Shown piece after piece: positions 51,092 through 62,558 of a DNA stretch of 64,000 nucleotides. This stretch comes from Microbotryum silenes-acaulis. Its lineage: Eukaryota; Basidiomycota; Microbotryomycetes; Microbotryales; Microbotryaceae. Position numbers and translations under genes: made by a program. Each line of letters opens with the position of its first letter. The first letter of the stretch is position 1. The stretch covers positions 248,001-312,000 of the forward strand of contig QPFY01000011.1 of NCBI GenBank assembly GCA_003665825.1, written 5' to 3'. The notes beneath the pieces are model-generated. The model was given only the letters and a program-made list of their open reading frames with translations, did no database searches and was not told where the DNA came from.

Positions 51092-54000
51092 TCATCTCCT
51101 ACTCCGCTTTCGCTTCGCCTTCAAATCGCAAGGTTCCGGATCCGAAACATAGCCTTCCGACGAAGACTGAACGCCAGGCCGCGATGGAGGAGTCCGAATC
51201 AGCTTGAGCCGGGCTTTGCCCCACCCAATGCGGGTAGAGCTGTAAGAGATAGAAGCAAGTGTACGTACATTTGCACTCATCATCGATCTCATCCTCCCCG
51301 AACCCGCGTTACTCGTTGAGTGGGCGCGTTTTGAATCCACATCTTGCGCATCACTTTCCGACTCGGTGTTCCCAGCTGATTGCTCGCGTTCGAACGTCTC
51401 ACCCCGCGGTTCCTCGCGCGGGGACTCCTCCTGCTGCGACTCTCCATCCTATGTAAAAGCATTAGCGCCTGATAAGCCTCTCCACGAAATCGCCGCGTTT
51501 CTTGACGTTGACAGAGGCCAGTCAACTTGAAGTGACTCACGAATTCATCGGGCTGCCACTGGGACTGGCTCCTTTGGTCTTCGCTGTCGCTGTCGGTTTC
51601 TGCAACGCTTGGAAGCTGATAATTGATGAGGTACATGTTAGCGCGAGCAGCCCCATTGACTGGGCAGACAAGTAGAGGCATACGATCCCTACCCTGGGTC
51701 GGCCACGACGCGCCACGTTGGGGCCCACCGCATTGCGCGTCTGAGCTGGAGGTTGCGATAGCCGGACTTTTTGTACGAAGCTGTCCAAATCTTCCGCGGC
51801 TGGAATTGGGGGCGCAAGCGGGGCAACCAAGTCGTGCGATCGCTGGGTGATGGTACTCAGCAGCCAATTACGGTCGTCCCTATGGGTCAAGGCATCCTCG
51901 AGTCCGCCTGTGTCGATGCGCTCAATGTGAGCCTTTTTTGAGGCCGAGAGCGCGCAGTTCGCTGATGCGCAGTCATGCTGTACACTGGCAACTCCAAGCA
52001 AACACTGTAGACGGGGACAGAAATATTTTTGTGAGCTGATAGTGCAACAGCTTTGCCTCCTCTATGCGCTGACTTACCTTCGTTGACACTACAGAGGGGT
52101 GAGGCTCGAGAGACAGTCGGACGAAGCCAGTCGAACCGAGTTCTTCGCCGAGGCGGGCGAATTCTACAAGCGCGAACCCCTCGTCGATCAGGCTGCTTTG
52201 AAGCGTGCGACCGGTAGTCAGCACTAGCAGGGATACGACTCGGCCGATACGGAGTCCTGACTGATAGCATAACAGATAGGGCACCATTTAGTTACCCCAA
52301 GGATGGTGTCAAAGAGCGTACGGCAGGACTCACATTGGGTGAAGTGCGCACAAAGCACCAATGTCGAAGCAGGCACCGATCACCATTCGGAAGTGTGGCG
52401 GCCTTGGCCGCGCGAAAGTGGTCATACGCGGAGACCGACCCTTCCGCCTTGAGGTGCCGGTAGATCGGATCGTGTTCGAGCTCTGACGACGATTGCACTT
52501 GTTGAGAACGATGATAGTCAAAGCGGACTAGTGCCGGGGAACGGCGGTCAGAACGGTACCCGAGTCAGCTTCGATGAACAGTGGCACATCAGCATCGTAT
52601 GGCACCAAGAAAAATATGCACTCACTCCGATCCTGCGTCTCGGCATCCTCATCGACCATGAACCAAGACTTGATCACCGCGTTGTCCATTAGACTCGCTG
52701 CCGCAGGACCGAGCGAGACAGCCCGGCCACCATGACGCCAAAGACCCCCACCCGCGACAAAGGTGAGCGCGGCTGTCTCCGCTAAAGTCTGCGCCACGTC
52801 ACGCGATGGAGCTTGATGGTTGGTGCGCATATTGACTTGGCGCACGACCTTGTTTGCAGACTCGGCCACCGACGAATCGAAGAGCTTAGGAGGTCCGAAG
52901 CGGCGAATAGCCCCTTCAAGCTCGAGAAGGTAGTGGTACTTGACGCGAGCCAAGGTGAATGTCAAATTGCGAGTCATCGAAGCTTGGACAAATGCTCGCG
53001 CTAGCTCGCGATAGTCGTCCTGTGCACGGAAAAGTTTCCTTTAGTCTCGAGCTAGCTGGCCTCATCATTCGACGGATACCATGCCAACTCACGGCGTACT
53101 GATCAATACTTGTTGCGGAGGGAGCGAACATATGATGGGTCAACTTTCCAAGGGCACTCCAGCAGCGATTAGTCACTGGAGTGATCATGGACCGGCTCAA
53201 CATGACCTCAGCGATGAAGGGAAGTATCTGCGCGATCATTCGATAATCGTGACCATCGAGGCCTCCCTTGTAGTCGACGTAGAAATTAGGCTTGAATCGT
53301 TCACCGAGCCCAGCTGTCGAAAGCGAACGGAAAGCGCCGCGCATGAAATCGGCGGCTGTGGGTGTAAGACCCGCCATTGTGTCAACCCAAAGATATTTGA
53401 CAGGACCTAGCAGAAGGACGTGGAGCATGTCAGGAGGTGTGTCACGGTGGACGTCGAAATCTGCGGGGCGAGCTTGAACTGTCAGATGCGTTCCAAGCCG
53501 TGCAAGCACCGTCAACTCATTGACTTACGAGGAATGCGGAAGAATGGGCCAAGAACGGACCCAGAGGCTTTGAGTTCGGACAGCCGAGCCGAAGCGGCTG
53601 CCCGTGCTCGAACTCCGTTGGCGGTGGCAATCTTTTTTCGTTCCTTGGCGCCGGCATTGTTGTACGCTCTCGCCAACCCGGCATTTGGCTGAGGCAGGCC
53701 ATCTTTGCTGTGAGGGACCTTGTGTGTCATCTCGACTGCATAGGCTTGGCGGATTTCTTCAATGACTTTTGCGGTGACTTTGTCGCGGGTGCCTGTGCTC
53801 CTTTGCAACTCCTGAACCCCGTGAGCGGTGCCGTCATGAGTCATCGTCTCGATCTGCGCCCATGATTCCAACATCGTTCTGTCCGCGTTACGTTTGATGG
53901 GTGACTGCAGAATTCCAGCTCCGAGTTGTCAGCCATTTGCATGACGCACGAAGCTAACGCGGTCAAGGCTTGACTCACAGTAAAGTAAGTCATTAGGGTG

Positions 54001-56388
54001 TCGAACGTCAGTCGGTCGGCGGGAGATCCGCCCCATCGACAGCAGCGGCAGGGGAAGCGTGCTGCGGCCCCAATTGGACGGGCAGAGACTTCGGCAGCCA
54101 TCGGTGTGTCGTGTACCGTGTATAGCAGTGGCGTCCAAAACTGTACAGGGGCTCCGGTACGACCATCAATGGCCTCAACGGGCGATGAAAGCGTGGCACT
54201 AGAGTTTGTTGCATGAGTCAGCCAAAATTCGCCGGCTGGCTCGACACAGTCACATCACACGCACATAATGTCCGTAAGCACAGCCTCCGCTAGATCGAGT
54301 GCCTCTCCCCAAGCGGTCACAGCGATGTGTTGAAGCGAGAATCGGCGGCTTAACTGCGAAGCCGGCAAACCCAGAGTCTGGATCGAGCACTGTTGCATGC
54401 GCCGGGGGCGAATCAGTACAGTGTAATCTCCCACATGGGTGTTTGGGAGTGAGTCTGCACTGACCACGAACATCTTGTAGTAACGCTTCGACTCCCCACC
54501 GCCAAAATCATCCAAGAACATCCGCAGCGGGACAGTCAGAAGTCGTCCGCCTCGGGCTGCGGCTCTCGAGGCACTCGACGCCGGCAAACAGGGTAGCAGC
54601 ACCTCTCGATCTGCAGACAGTCCTGCGTGCGCAAAGTGGCCGTGTCAGGCGTGGCGAAATGTTCGGACTTGTCTCATGCACTTACGTATGATCCTCCTCC
54701 TCTCCATCTCCACTTCCCTTGCGATCGGAGGCCCGAGCAACTCCAACGGCATTAGGGACCACGCCCGGTCTGAAAGTGGCGACGACGATAAGTCCGGCAT
54801 ATCCGCGGGCGGGAGTTGAACGCAGAAGCTACCATCGTCGCGGAGGACCGCAGGAACAGCCAGTGCGCAGAGTACGTGGTTGTGGGTGGCGAATGAGTCG
54901 ATAAAGAGGTATCCTCCACCTCTTTGAAGTACGACTTCCTGGGCGAAATAGTCGATGCCGTCATGCGAAGCCATCGGTGTTCGAATGGGTGCCGGTAATG
55001 TGTGGCGCCAGCGCGCAGTTTGACAGGCCGATTGCACAAAATCTTTGTCGTCATAGGAGGGGTAGAACTCTAATTGCTCGACGAGTGTGGCGGTAGCCAG
55101 CGCCTGCGGGCATATAAGAGAGCGTGCGTCAGCGGGGGGCACTGGCTGGGGGCACTGGACGCGGAGTCAGAGTGAGTGCCACTGGGAACGCACTGCAATG
55201 ACAAAATCAGATGGAGGAATGACGAAGATTGTGCGGTTGTTAGGAATGACAACTGGCCGGGGATGGAACAGCTGGATTTCGTCGAGTAGGTTGCATAGGA
55301 AGGTTTTGATGGTTTTGATCGAAGGCAGCTTGGTCACGCCGAGGACTTGTGCAAACTCGAGTATTTCTTGGAACTCTTGCGCGCCCATGCGACGGTGGGG
55401 TGATCGCCAGAAGAGAGAGACCACGCACATCTGTGGCCAAGAATTCGCAGACCAGAGTCAGCATTAGTTACTAAGCTGAGAGGGCTTCGGCGCTCGGGTC
55501 ACGACCACTCACAGCCGCGCTCGGAAAAGGGAACCATTCATCGCTTGGATGCGGAACGCTCGATGATGATGCGCGGTGGCTTGAGCTCTTGAAGAGTTCG
55601 GCATTCACTATAATGTAAAAATGTGCCCATGATGTATAAGTAGCATAGGGCAAATAATACCTCCCATGACTGCTGAACTGACCCTTGATCATGTGCGCAA
55701 GTGTTCGGGGTCGGCGCCAATCTCTGTCGATGTCGTCGTCGTCTTCGGACCCGATAACATCACCCTCACGGTCTGATTCAAAGTCGTCTAGACTCTCGTA
55801 CGCGGCCGATGGATCTTCGAAGCCATTATCGCTGTCAAAGCCATTATCGTCGCCACTGTGAGCATAGTTGTGCGCACTGTAGTCGAAGTCGGGTGTTCCG
55901 CCCGACGAGGGTGACCCATCGCTGCCGAGCTGGTTTTAGGGCAGATGCAGACACATCAGATCGCGTAGTCTCAACACTGGAAGACCTCCGCTCGCTCACA
56001 GAAGAGATAGAATTGTTGGTTTCGAATAAAAGGTCGTCACTGTCGGGGGATGATACCCAGCTAAGATCCCCAACACCGATACCTTGCAGTTGGACTTGTT
56101 CTTTGTGCACATTCGTCTTGAAATGGGCCCGGGCTTGGGCAAGGCTCAGCCGTCGATCCTTATGTCGAGGGCAGACTGCGCAGCGGTATCCGATGCTCCT
56201 GGAAGAATTCGTTATGCTGATGATTGCTTCTGTGGTAGAGAAGGCAGCGAAGGATCGAAGGTTGAGCCACAGTCAGTGCGTCGAGAATGCGCGGCGCGTG
56301 CGACCACAGGCATCATGAGCAACCTGATTTCTCTACAAGATCATCGAAGAAGCGTTGATCCGAATCCAGCCTCTCGGATACTGGCATA
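51092..56388 (-). CDS. Large zinc-finger protein, right copy
   Basis: Mirror image of 40107-45403, with the same exons and no difference found. The C2H2-like finger is at about 56105-56190, the FLDDFGGGESKR block near 54525 and the LLLGPVKYLW block near 53410. As in the left copy the function is unknown. If the palindrome is real, the cell has two identical convergent copies whose transcripts would point at each other across the spacer. Confidence 0.55.
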
Positions 56389-56969
56389 GTGCGTAAGTAA
56401 GTTGTACGCCGTAAGGGTCGATTGAAATGGGTAACACAAGGCCAAAAGGCGGGGCGCGGCTTTCTAATCTTTCTAATAAGGCGAATCGTCTCGGTGACTC
56501 TCCGGAGCAATTGCAAGATAGCCCCTCCGCGTGAGCGCTGAACGCGGAGTCACGCGCTCACACTGCCGAGTCCTGCGTCTGCAGTGCTGACGCGTCGCGT
56601 ACCTGGCCAAAGATCAACTTGTTTACATTTTAAATGCTGGACTGTGTAACGATGAATGTTGCACCGTCTCAGTATTTTCCTCGGATTACTAGTCATGAAG
56701 CCAATCATTCCAGCTTTTTTTTACTTTCGTCATACACTCAGATGGAGCAGACCACTTGATGGGCAAAGCCAATCAATCCCCCCCGGGATGTCGTTTTCGT
56801 GATCAGGTCATTCACCCAGACCAAAGCGTCTGATCCCCAGCAGCTCATGATCCCCCGCGAGTTCTCGCGGGGGCCTCAGGTGAAACCCACCTGGGAACTT
56901 CGTGATTAAGCCAATCTGGCCGCAGCTCATCGGCGCGCCTGGGAATCCCGCGCCGCAGGGTTGGGCGTG

Positions 56970-57107
56970 AGGGTACACTTAAGCGACACTTAACGCGCGC
57001 GCGGCTTAATGAGTGGTTAAGGGCGCTTAAGAGCAGCTCTAGGCCGCTTAACGACTGCTTTACAAGGTTTCGCGCGCTTACGCGCGTTTGGCCATTTTGC
57101 TGATGAG
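56970..57107. repeat. Element end with GCGCTTAA-type subterminal repeats
   Basis: Variants of CGCTTAA, GCTTAA and ACTTAA (about eight in 110 bp) lead to an end reading TCATCAGCAAAATGGCC on the minus strand (57089-57107). The same end sequence, TCATCAGCAACTTTGCCAC, bounds the elements at 59747-61787 and 62513 onward. It begins exactly where the right palindrome arm stops, so it is the end of another element whose other end was not found. Confidence 0.6.
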
Positions 57108-59600
57108 CCCTTGCGATATGGACTGAAAAGAGGCACTGGCCTCAGCTCGAAACTTCTCGACCGCGGCATTGTACAACTTCATGACCTTCTCGACTTGATA
57201 TTGACCTTTGGACCCCATTGCTTTGATCTTGGCGACGTTCCTCTGCCCGAGTGTCGCCCCTCCTCTGCCTCGGCGCAAGGAATTGAGTTTGACTTGGCTC
57301 ATTTGAAAGGCGATCACCTCGGATCGAAGATGACGCAGAGCGATCGAACAAGAGCACACATTTTTGAAGTCTGAGGTGAAAATCATACTGTCTCAGCTGG
57401 AGCTTCAGAAGCAATGATGCAGGTCTGAGGCAGGCTCACCCAAGACCGTGGCTCGGTCCTGATCCGCGGTCCCGTCTTCAAATCTTACCAAGATGGCACG
57501 ACGCTTCGCCTCCTGACTTGCTTGAATCGCAGGGTCACCATTCTCGCGCGAATCAAACCTGTCACATGAGCACGAGCAGTCGCGCATCAGTATATTAGAA
57601 CACCTATGATGCAAAAGTACGCACATGGAAAAGTCCTGCTCGTATAGCTCGATAAGTATAGCATACATCTCCAAGCGCAAGGTTTGATTTTGTTGGGCTT
57701 GTTCTGCGGTTGTTTTTGCCGCTTGCGCAGTACGTTGATCCTTCCACTCAAGGAGCAGCGCCGACTCCGTCCATCGTGGGTCACTATCTTTCACCTGATT
57801 GAGTCGTGCTTGAGCTAGACTCAGCTTCACTTCGGCGCGCGCGTGCTTCCGATGCATCCAGTAACCTAAAGCAACGGGTGTTGAGTTCCAGGCACCTTCG
57901 ATGTATCCTGAAACGGCGACGCTCACCGAGATCATCCACGCTGGAGCGATTGAGCTCGATCGATCTCCGGGTCACATTGTCCAAGCGATGAGAGCGTGTC
58001 GACGGACGGTTGATCAGGATACGGGAGCGGAGAGAGCTCCAGAGACGTTCGCATCCTTCGCCGTCGGTGCAGCCGAAGTTGGGTATGAGCTGAGGATTGA
58101 ACTCGATTTGACAGGACCACTGGTGCGCAAAAGCGTGGAAGACACTTGTAGCGAATTCGAGACGTGGGGCCAATTCAGGTAATAATTCCCTCTAGAGACA
58201 TGCAGCGAAGTGGTGAGAAATGATGCCTTCGGTCGCGTCGATCTCGTGCCACAAGATGATGGCCCGCTCACCTTCTGAATGTGATGCTTCAGGTTGCAGG
58301 CAATGTCGTACAAGACCCCAATTCTGGCTTCGGGCCTCATTCGTTCCGCGACGTGCTTGATCAGAGCCAGTGCATAGTATAGTCTGCAATGTGGAGCGGT
58401 CACCAGCCATGGGATCAGTATACACGCTAACACGTTGTGAACGCCAACTACGTCGTGAGCACAGGGTAGTTGTACGTACTTTTCCCCGCTTTTCACTAGA
58501 TTGACCATTTTGAGCACAACATCATGTCGACACACGCAAGCCACAAGGCCGGTGTCGCTCTTGCCCGCCCATATCTTCTCTGCGCCGTCGTCTGCAGCTT
58601 TCCACGATTCTGTGCAAGCCTGCGAGGGAGGTCATCATAGCATGAGGACTACACATACTGGGACGCTATCACAGGCTCAACGACGACTTACCTTCTTGGC
58701 CGGAGTTGTCGTCTTCTCGACCGCCTCCTTCATCTCGGATAATTCTGTCGGGTTGATGAATAAGTCCGGTAAGGTGGCTTGCGGGTCGAGTTTGGCCGCT
58801 TGGTTGCGCCATTGCTGAAAGTTCCCGTCAATTGCGATCAAATGATCGAGCTTGGGTGCCTGGTTCGGCTGGTTCAAATGCGATGGTCCGAAGCAGGCAG
58901 GGCACTTGTAGGCGTATGCATCCTTGATGTTGAGCAGGCGGTCGGTGAAATCGGCCTCGTAGGCGGTTAGTGCTCGGAACTGGTCGAGTGCTCGTTGCCA
59001 TTGTTTTCGAGGTTCGCGATCCTGTGAAAAATTTGCACACAGGCAAGATGAGTGCAGGTCCGCTCCACGAGGATAGGAATCATGTTACGCGCTGGAGTCC
59101 GCTTTCGCTTTTGACTAACAAAGGGATGAGATGAAAGCGCTCCCGAATCTCCCCACCCGCATCTTTCGTAGTAGTCATCCATTCCTTGGGCCATCCCATC
59201 AACTGATGAAGGATCAGCAGCCCAGCCAGATTCGACAAGCTGTAAGACCTGAAATGTGAATGCAGACAATGGATTCGAGGCAGTTGCACCAATGAGGCCT
59301 ATGTTGGCCAGTCGTTCGGCGTATGTGATGCAGGGGTTGGCGGTGTCGGATAGCGGACAGAAGGATACCTTGAGGAGAAAGCCTTTGACAAGGGGTGGCG
59401 ATGACGATATAAACCAATTGAGCTATCAGCATTCCATAGAAATACAAGGGGGCAGCAGATTCGGATGTACTCGCGTCCAGGCTTGCGGTGACACGCACCT
59501 CTTCTCTTCACACCGTTCATGCAGATACCACACGTCAGCTTTTCCGTGCACAGCAGACTTCTGTTGAGCCATACAGCGACGAAGATAGCGGCGACGAGGA
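57078..59600 (-). CDS. KDZ transposase 2
   Basis: Multi-exon KDZ-type transposase on the minus strand. The N-terminal limit near 59600 is uncertain. Exons include GLIGATASNPLSAFTFQVLQ (about 59220-59300), which aligns with KDZ copy 1. KCPACFGPSH and LIAIDGNFQQW (about 58815-58905) carry the first Asp. SDTGLVACVCRHDVVLKMVN is at about 58500-58555. VLYDIACNLKHH (about 58280-58315) carries the second Asp. FHAFAHQWSCQIEFN and GCTDGEGCERLWSSL (about 58040-58140) carry the Glu. A coiled tail ends GLISKMAKRA, stop 57078. The final residues are encoded by the foreign element end at 57089-57107, so the usual tail (VRVGI...CQQEI in copy 1) is missing. D, D and E are present. KDZ enzymes act in the nucleus as cut-and-paste transposases. 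Whether this one is active is unknown. Confidence 0.7.
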
Positions 59601-59772
59601 CTCCTATATCGATCCTGCTATAAAGGACCTTGTGTTGGGTGGACAAGCCGAGGACCCCTGTGACTTTTCGGACAACGGTCAGGACGAGGCAGACTCGGAC
59701 GAGGGCGAAGACTTAGTCGGACCCACGGTTGTGGATGGCGCCGATGCATCAGCAACTTTGCCACTTTGCTAA
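59488..59772 (+). other. Acidic plus-strand open frame opposite the KDZ 5' end
   Basis: This is a 94-codon frame with an acidic run (DEDSGDEDSYIDPAIKDLV, then DEADSDEGEDLV). It overlaps the 5' exons of KDZ copy 2 on the other strand and ends inside the terminal repeat of the next element. It could be the end of a separate gene or chance. I cannot decide. Confidence 0.3.
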
Positions 59773-61787
59773 ACGCCACTAAATAAATCTCGAGCCGCTA
59801 AACCGCTAAAGTGCGCTAAATGGCACTAAATGGCACTAAAATTGGCACTGTTTGATGAACTTAGCAAAGTTTGATGAAGTTGACACTTAAAATTTGGAGG
59901 AGTGCTGGGGTGAGGTGTAACAATGTCAGGACCTTGGTTGCTATTCTTCCTATTACAAACTCTAGGTGTATACCAAGTACTCGACCTGCAATAGATACAT
60001 AAAGACATGATTTGCTCTTGACACATGTTTGCAGTATTACAAAAATATCACCAAATACTCTCCTACCAGAACTGAAGCTATACTGATTCAATTGACCAAA
60101 CTCATGACAGGGGCTATTCTGACAGATCCATTTGCGCCGCCCTCCCTTTCCCCTTCCCGCGACTCTGAGGTGTTCTCTGATCACGTAGAATTTTGATGCT
60201 AAATACCCTCCCAGAGCGATAACATACATGCTCACAAGTTTACAGATTTACAGTCAACTGGTCGTTCCAGATGTCCACAACATTCCGGATATGCCATGCC
60301 GGCGTGATCTCCATTTGTCCAAATAGCACCTGCCCAACATCCGATCGTAAAACATCCTCAACCGAGTGTCGAAGATTGAAGTTGCTGTGCGGCGACGGAA
60401 GAAGGAAATGCGCCTCCTGCGCCTGCGGACAGAGTGGGACTTAGACAAATCATGGGGCGCGATCGCCGCGCCCGGCGCGCCAACTGGCGTGAGCCGGGCC
60501 TTCGCCAGGACGTGAGCGCAAGCGCCGTCGCGGCCAAGTGACTCGCATTAGGCCACGGTCGCGTGTTGTTTACCAAGTCCGTTGCGCAAGGACTCGGGGG
60601 TCTTCTCAATCGCGCGAACCTCCTTTTCCTTCCTCCCACTCACTGCCACCGCTCGCGATCCCCACCCTTCTTCCCTCTTGCCTCCACCATCACCTTTCAA
60701 TCTCCCCCTGGCTATTTTCGAGTGAGTCCACTGTATGGCACAGTCATTGAAAGGTACGGCTGAGGCGTTACAAGCCGCCGGCAAAGACACCGCCAGCGAC
60801 CGGCGGGACCAATGCGCGGTCAAAACAAACACAACGCTGACCATATTGGGAGGGGTTCTTGGAACTTTGCTGTGGCCCCACTTTTAGGGTGAGCTTGAAG
60901 CAGTTATACTATTGTCCAGAGCAGGAATTGGCTGGTAAGTGTTTGCATCACTGCAGAGAATTTTCCAGTTCGGCCGGAAGCCAGACGACGTGTCAAGCTC
61001 ACTGTTGAACGATCTCGCCGCCCAGCTTGCGCCAAGAGCCAAAAGCTGGCCTCCCTCAATGCGGCGCAGCCGGACAACCAAGCCCTGGCTTTTGGTCTAG
61101 TATCTTACACTCTTACGCTTATGCTGCGGTGAGTCGAGAGGAATTTCCGCGGATATCAGTTTTATCCCTCTGACATTCGACCCAACGTTCGTCTACTGGT
61201 CCCATCATTAGGCGCGCGTGTCTCTCGAAAAGGTGATGCCCCCGATTGCGGAGTTCTCAGGTGAGTCACAATCACCAGATGTTGCGACATACACGAGTTG
61301 TTTCCGCAGCAGGGGTGGTTATGCTTCCGTTTTCAGGCGGCGAAGCAGTGTGGCCAAAGACTCGCTCGAGGCAGGCCCGGAGGCCTGGCACTTAGGCACA
61401 CTTGGCGCCGAAAGATACGTAAGAGGACTCAGAATAGATTATTTGGCTGGCAGTAGCCTAGTGCATAGCACTGCGTAATCATGAGTGAAATGCAAGCATA
61501 TACCAGTACTACCAGGCATTGATCGCTCAAGCGCTTATACACATAATAGCACTGAAATCAGGTTGTTGTTGCAAAAGCACTATAAGTGCACTAAATGGCA
61601 CGGAAGCCACTAAATGGCACAAAGTGCACTAAAGTGCACTTAAGTTAACTGCCTTTTAAGTGTCATTTAGCGACCCACCGGAGATTATAGAAAACGAGCT
61701 AAATTTCACTAAAAGTGCGCTTTTGGTACTAAAGTGCGCTAAATGGCACTAAATTGCACTAAAGCGCGAGTGGCAAAGTTGCTGATG
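59747..61787 (-). mobile_element. Candidate 2.0-kb element with 18-bp inverted ends (left copy)
   Basis: Both ends read CATCAGCAACTTTGCCAC inward (59747-59764 and, inverted, 61770-61787). Inside each end are arrays of CTAAATGGCACTAAA-type repeats: 59773-59850, and about 61560-61770. No target duplication was recognised. An exon-like minus-strand block (NFNLRHSVEDVLRSDVGQVL, then EITPAWHIRNVVDIWNDQLT, about 60255-60400) and a cysteine-containing one (KWICQNSPCHEFGQLNQYSF, about 60075-60140) may be its gene. No known family was recognised. From 60301 on, this copy forms the left arm of a second palindrome. Confidence 0.55.
61560..61770. repeat. CTAAATGGCA / GTGCACTAAA subterminal array
   Basis: About fifteen variants of (G)TGCACTAAA, CACTAAATGGCAC and GCGCTAAATGG lie in two clusters separated by an AT-rich 70 bp. 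The mirrored array is at 62531-62741, and a related shorter one is at 59773-59850. Such arrays are typical transposase binding sites. The protein that binds them is unknown. Confidence 0.8.
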
Positions 61788-61889
61788 AGTTTGTATGCTT
61801 TGTAGGTGTATTTCAGCGCCGTCCTTTTGATCAAATTCAAGACTCCCAGATTCTTCGAAACGATCTGCTTGAAGGAAACACAGGTGTTG

Positions 61890-62558
61890 TCAGCGCTGGC
61901 AAGGTATCACCGTAGGCGGGGAAGAATGCCGCACAAGGTCGGCGATCTTCGATGACCACTCGATAGGCCTCTCAGCGTTTTCGTTGTAGACCTCCGCTAC
62001 GAGCTGAGACTGGGCGTAAAGCGATCTCTTTGTTCGCCACAGGCCTTGGCCGTCGAGAATATTCTGCATGAAAATAGTTTGAAACCAGGCGCCAGCAACC
62101 ATCTTCTGCTCTAGAGTCAAGTCGGATGCTTGTCGGCGGTTGGGCTTTGAATCCAACGTCTCTTGATCTATTGGCTTGCGGTTGTGCGCCCCGTCGTAGG
62201 GAACATTGTCATCGAGGTTCCCTTTGACCAGGGGCGACGATCTCGCAAACGACGAAGACGAGCCTGGTGTACGACTGGCAACCCTACCTTGCGGTGGATT
62301 GCGTCTTAAAGCTTGTCCGGCGATTGAGGACTGTAGAGCCTGAGCCTTGGGCTGGGGCGTCTGCAAGTGTTGATACGACCCATTGAATGCCTGCACGCAA
62401 GTACCGAAACCTGCTTGAATGCTACTCACTACGCCTGGAATGATGCTTTCGTCATCATCGTCCATGATGCTGGTCGCTACCTTGTTGACAATGGCGACAG
62501 GTGCGGCCCCAGTCATCAGCAACTTTGCCACTCGCGCTTTAGTGCAATTTAGTGCCAT
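61890..62558 (-). CDS. Open frame of 222 codons filling the second spacer, unknown
   Basis: The ATG at 62558 lies inside the subterminal repeat of the right copy. The frame then crosses the whole unique spacer: KVATSIMDDDDESIIPGVVS, a Ser/Pro/Gln-rich middle and a helical end with LEQKMVAGAWFQTIFMQNIL, then SQLVAEVYNENAERPIEWS. The length without a stop and the C-terminal helical composition suggest real coding sequence of which the start was replaced by the inserted element. No family is recognised. Confidence 0.4.
   Translation of the reverse strand: MALNCTKARVAKLLMTGAAPVAIVNKVATSIMDDDDESIIPGVVSSIQAGFGTCVQAFNGSYQHLQTPQPKAQALQSSIAGQALRRNPPQGRVASRTPGSSSSFARSSPLVKGNLDDNVPYDGAHNRKPIDQETLDSKPNRRQASDLTLEQKMVAGAWFQTIFMQNILDGQGLWRTKRSLYAQSQLVAEVYNENAERPIEWSSKIADLVRHSSPPTVIPCQR

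Larger units (their letters stand above)
39526..56969. repeat. Large palindrome: 8305-bp arms, 834-bp spacer
   Basis: The left arm 39526-47830 and right arm 48665-56969 are reverse complements: every coordinate pair checked sums to 96495 and all open frames are mirrored identically. The breakpoints are sharp. Outside, CGAGGCTA|CACGCCC faces TACCCT|CACGCCC. Inside, AGTTACCTTT|GGACC faces AGTTACCTTT|AGTTAGG. I found no difference between the arms by eye. It is either a very recent inverted duplication, two oppositely inserted identical elements, or an assembly artefact. Confidence 0.9.

Noticed and set aside
39526..56969. Palindrome as a mating-type or telomeric structure
   Set aside because: No homeodomain, pheromone, receptor or telomere repeat is present; the genes in the arms are TE-like.
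60730..61480. Plus-strand exon chain from MAQSLKGTAEALQAAGKD onward
   Set aside because: Possible splice sites exist, but the frames after the first exon are ambiguous and no family is recognised, so no gene is called.
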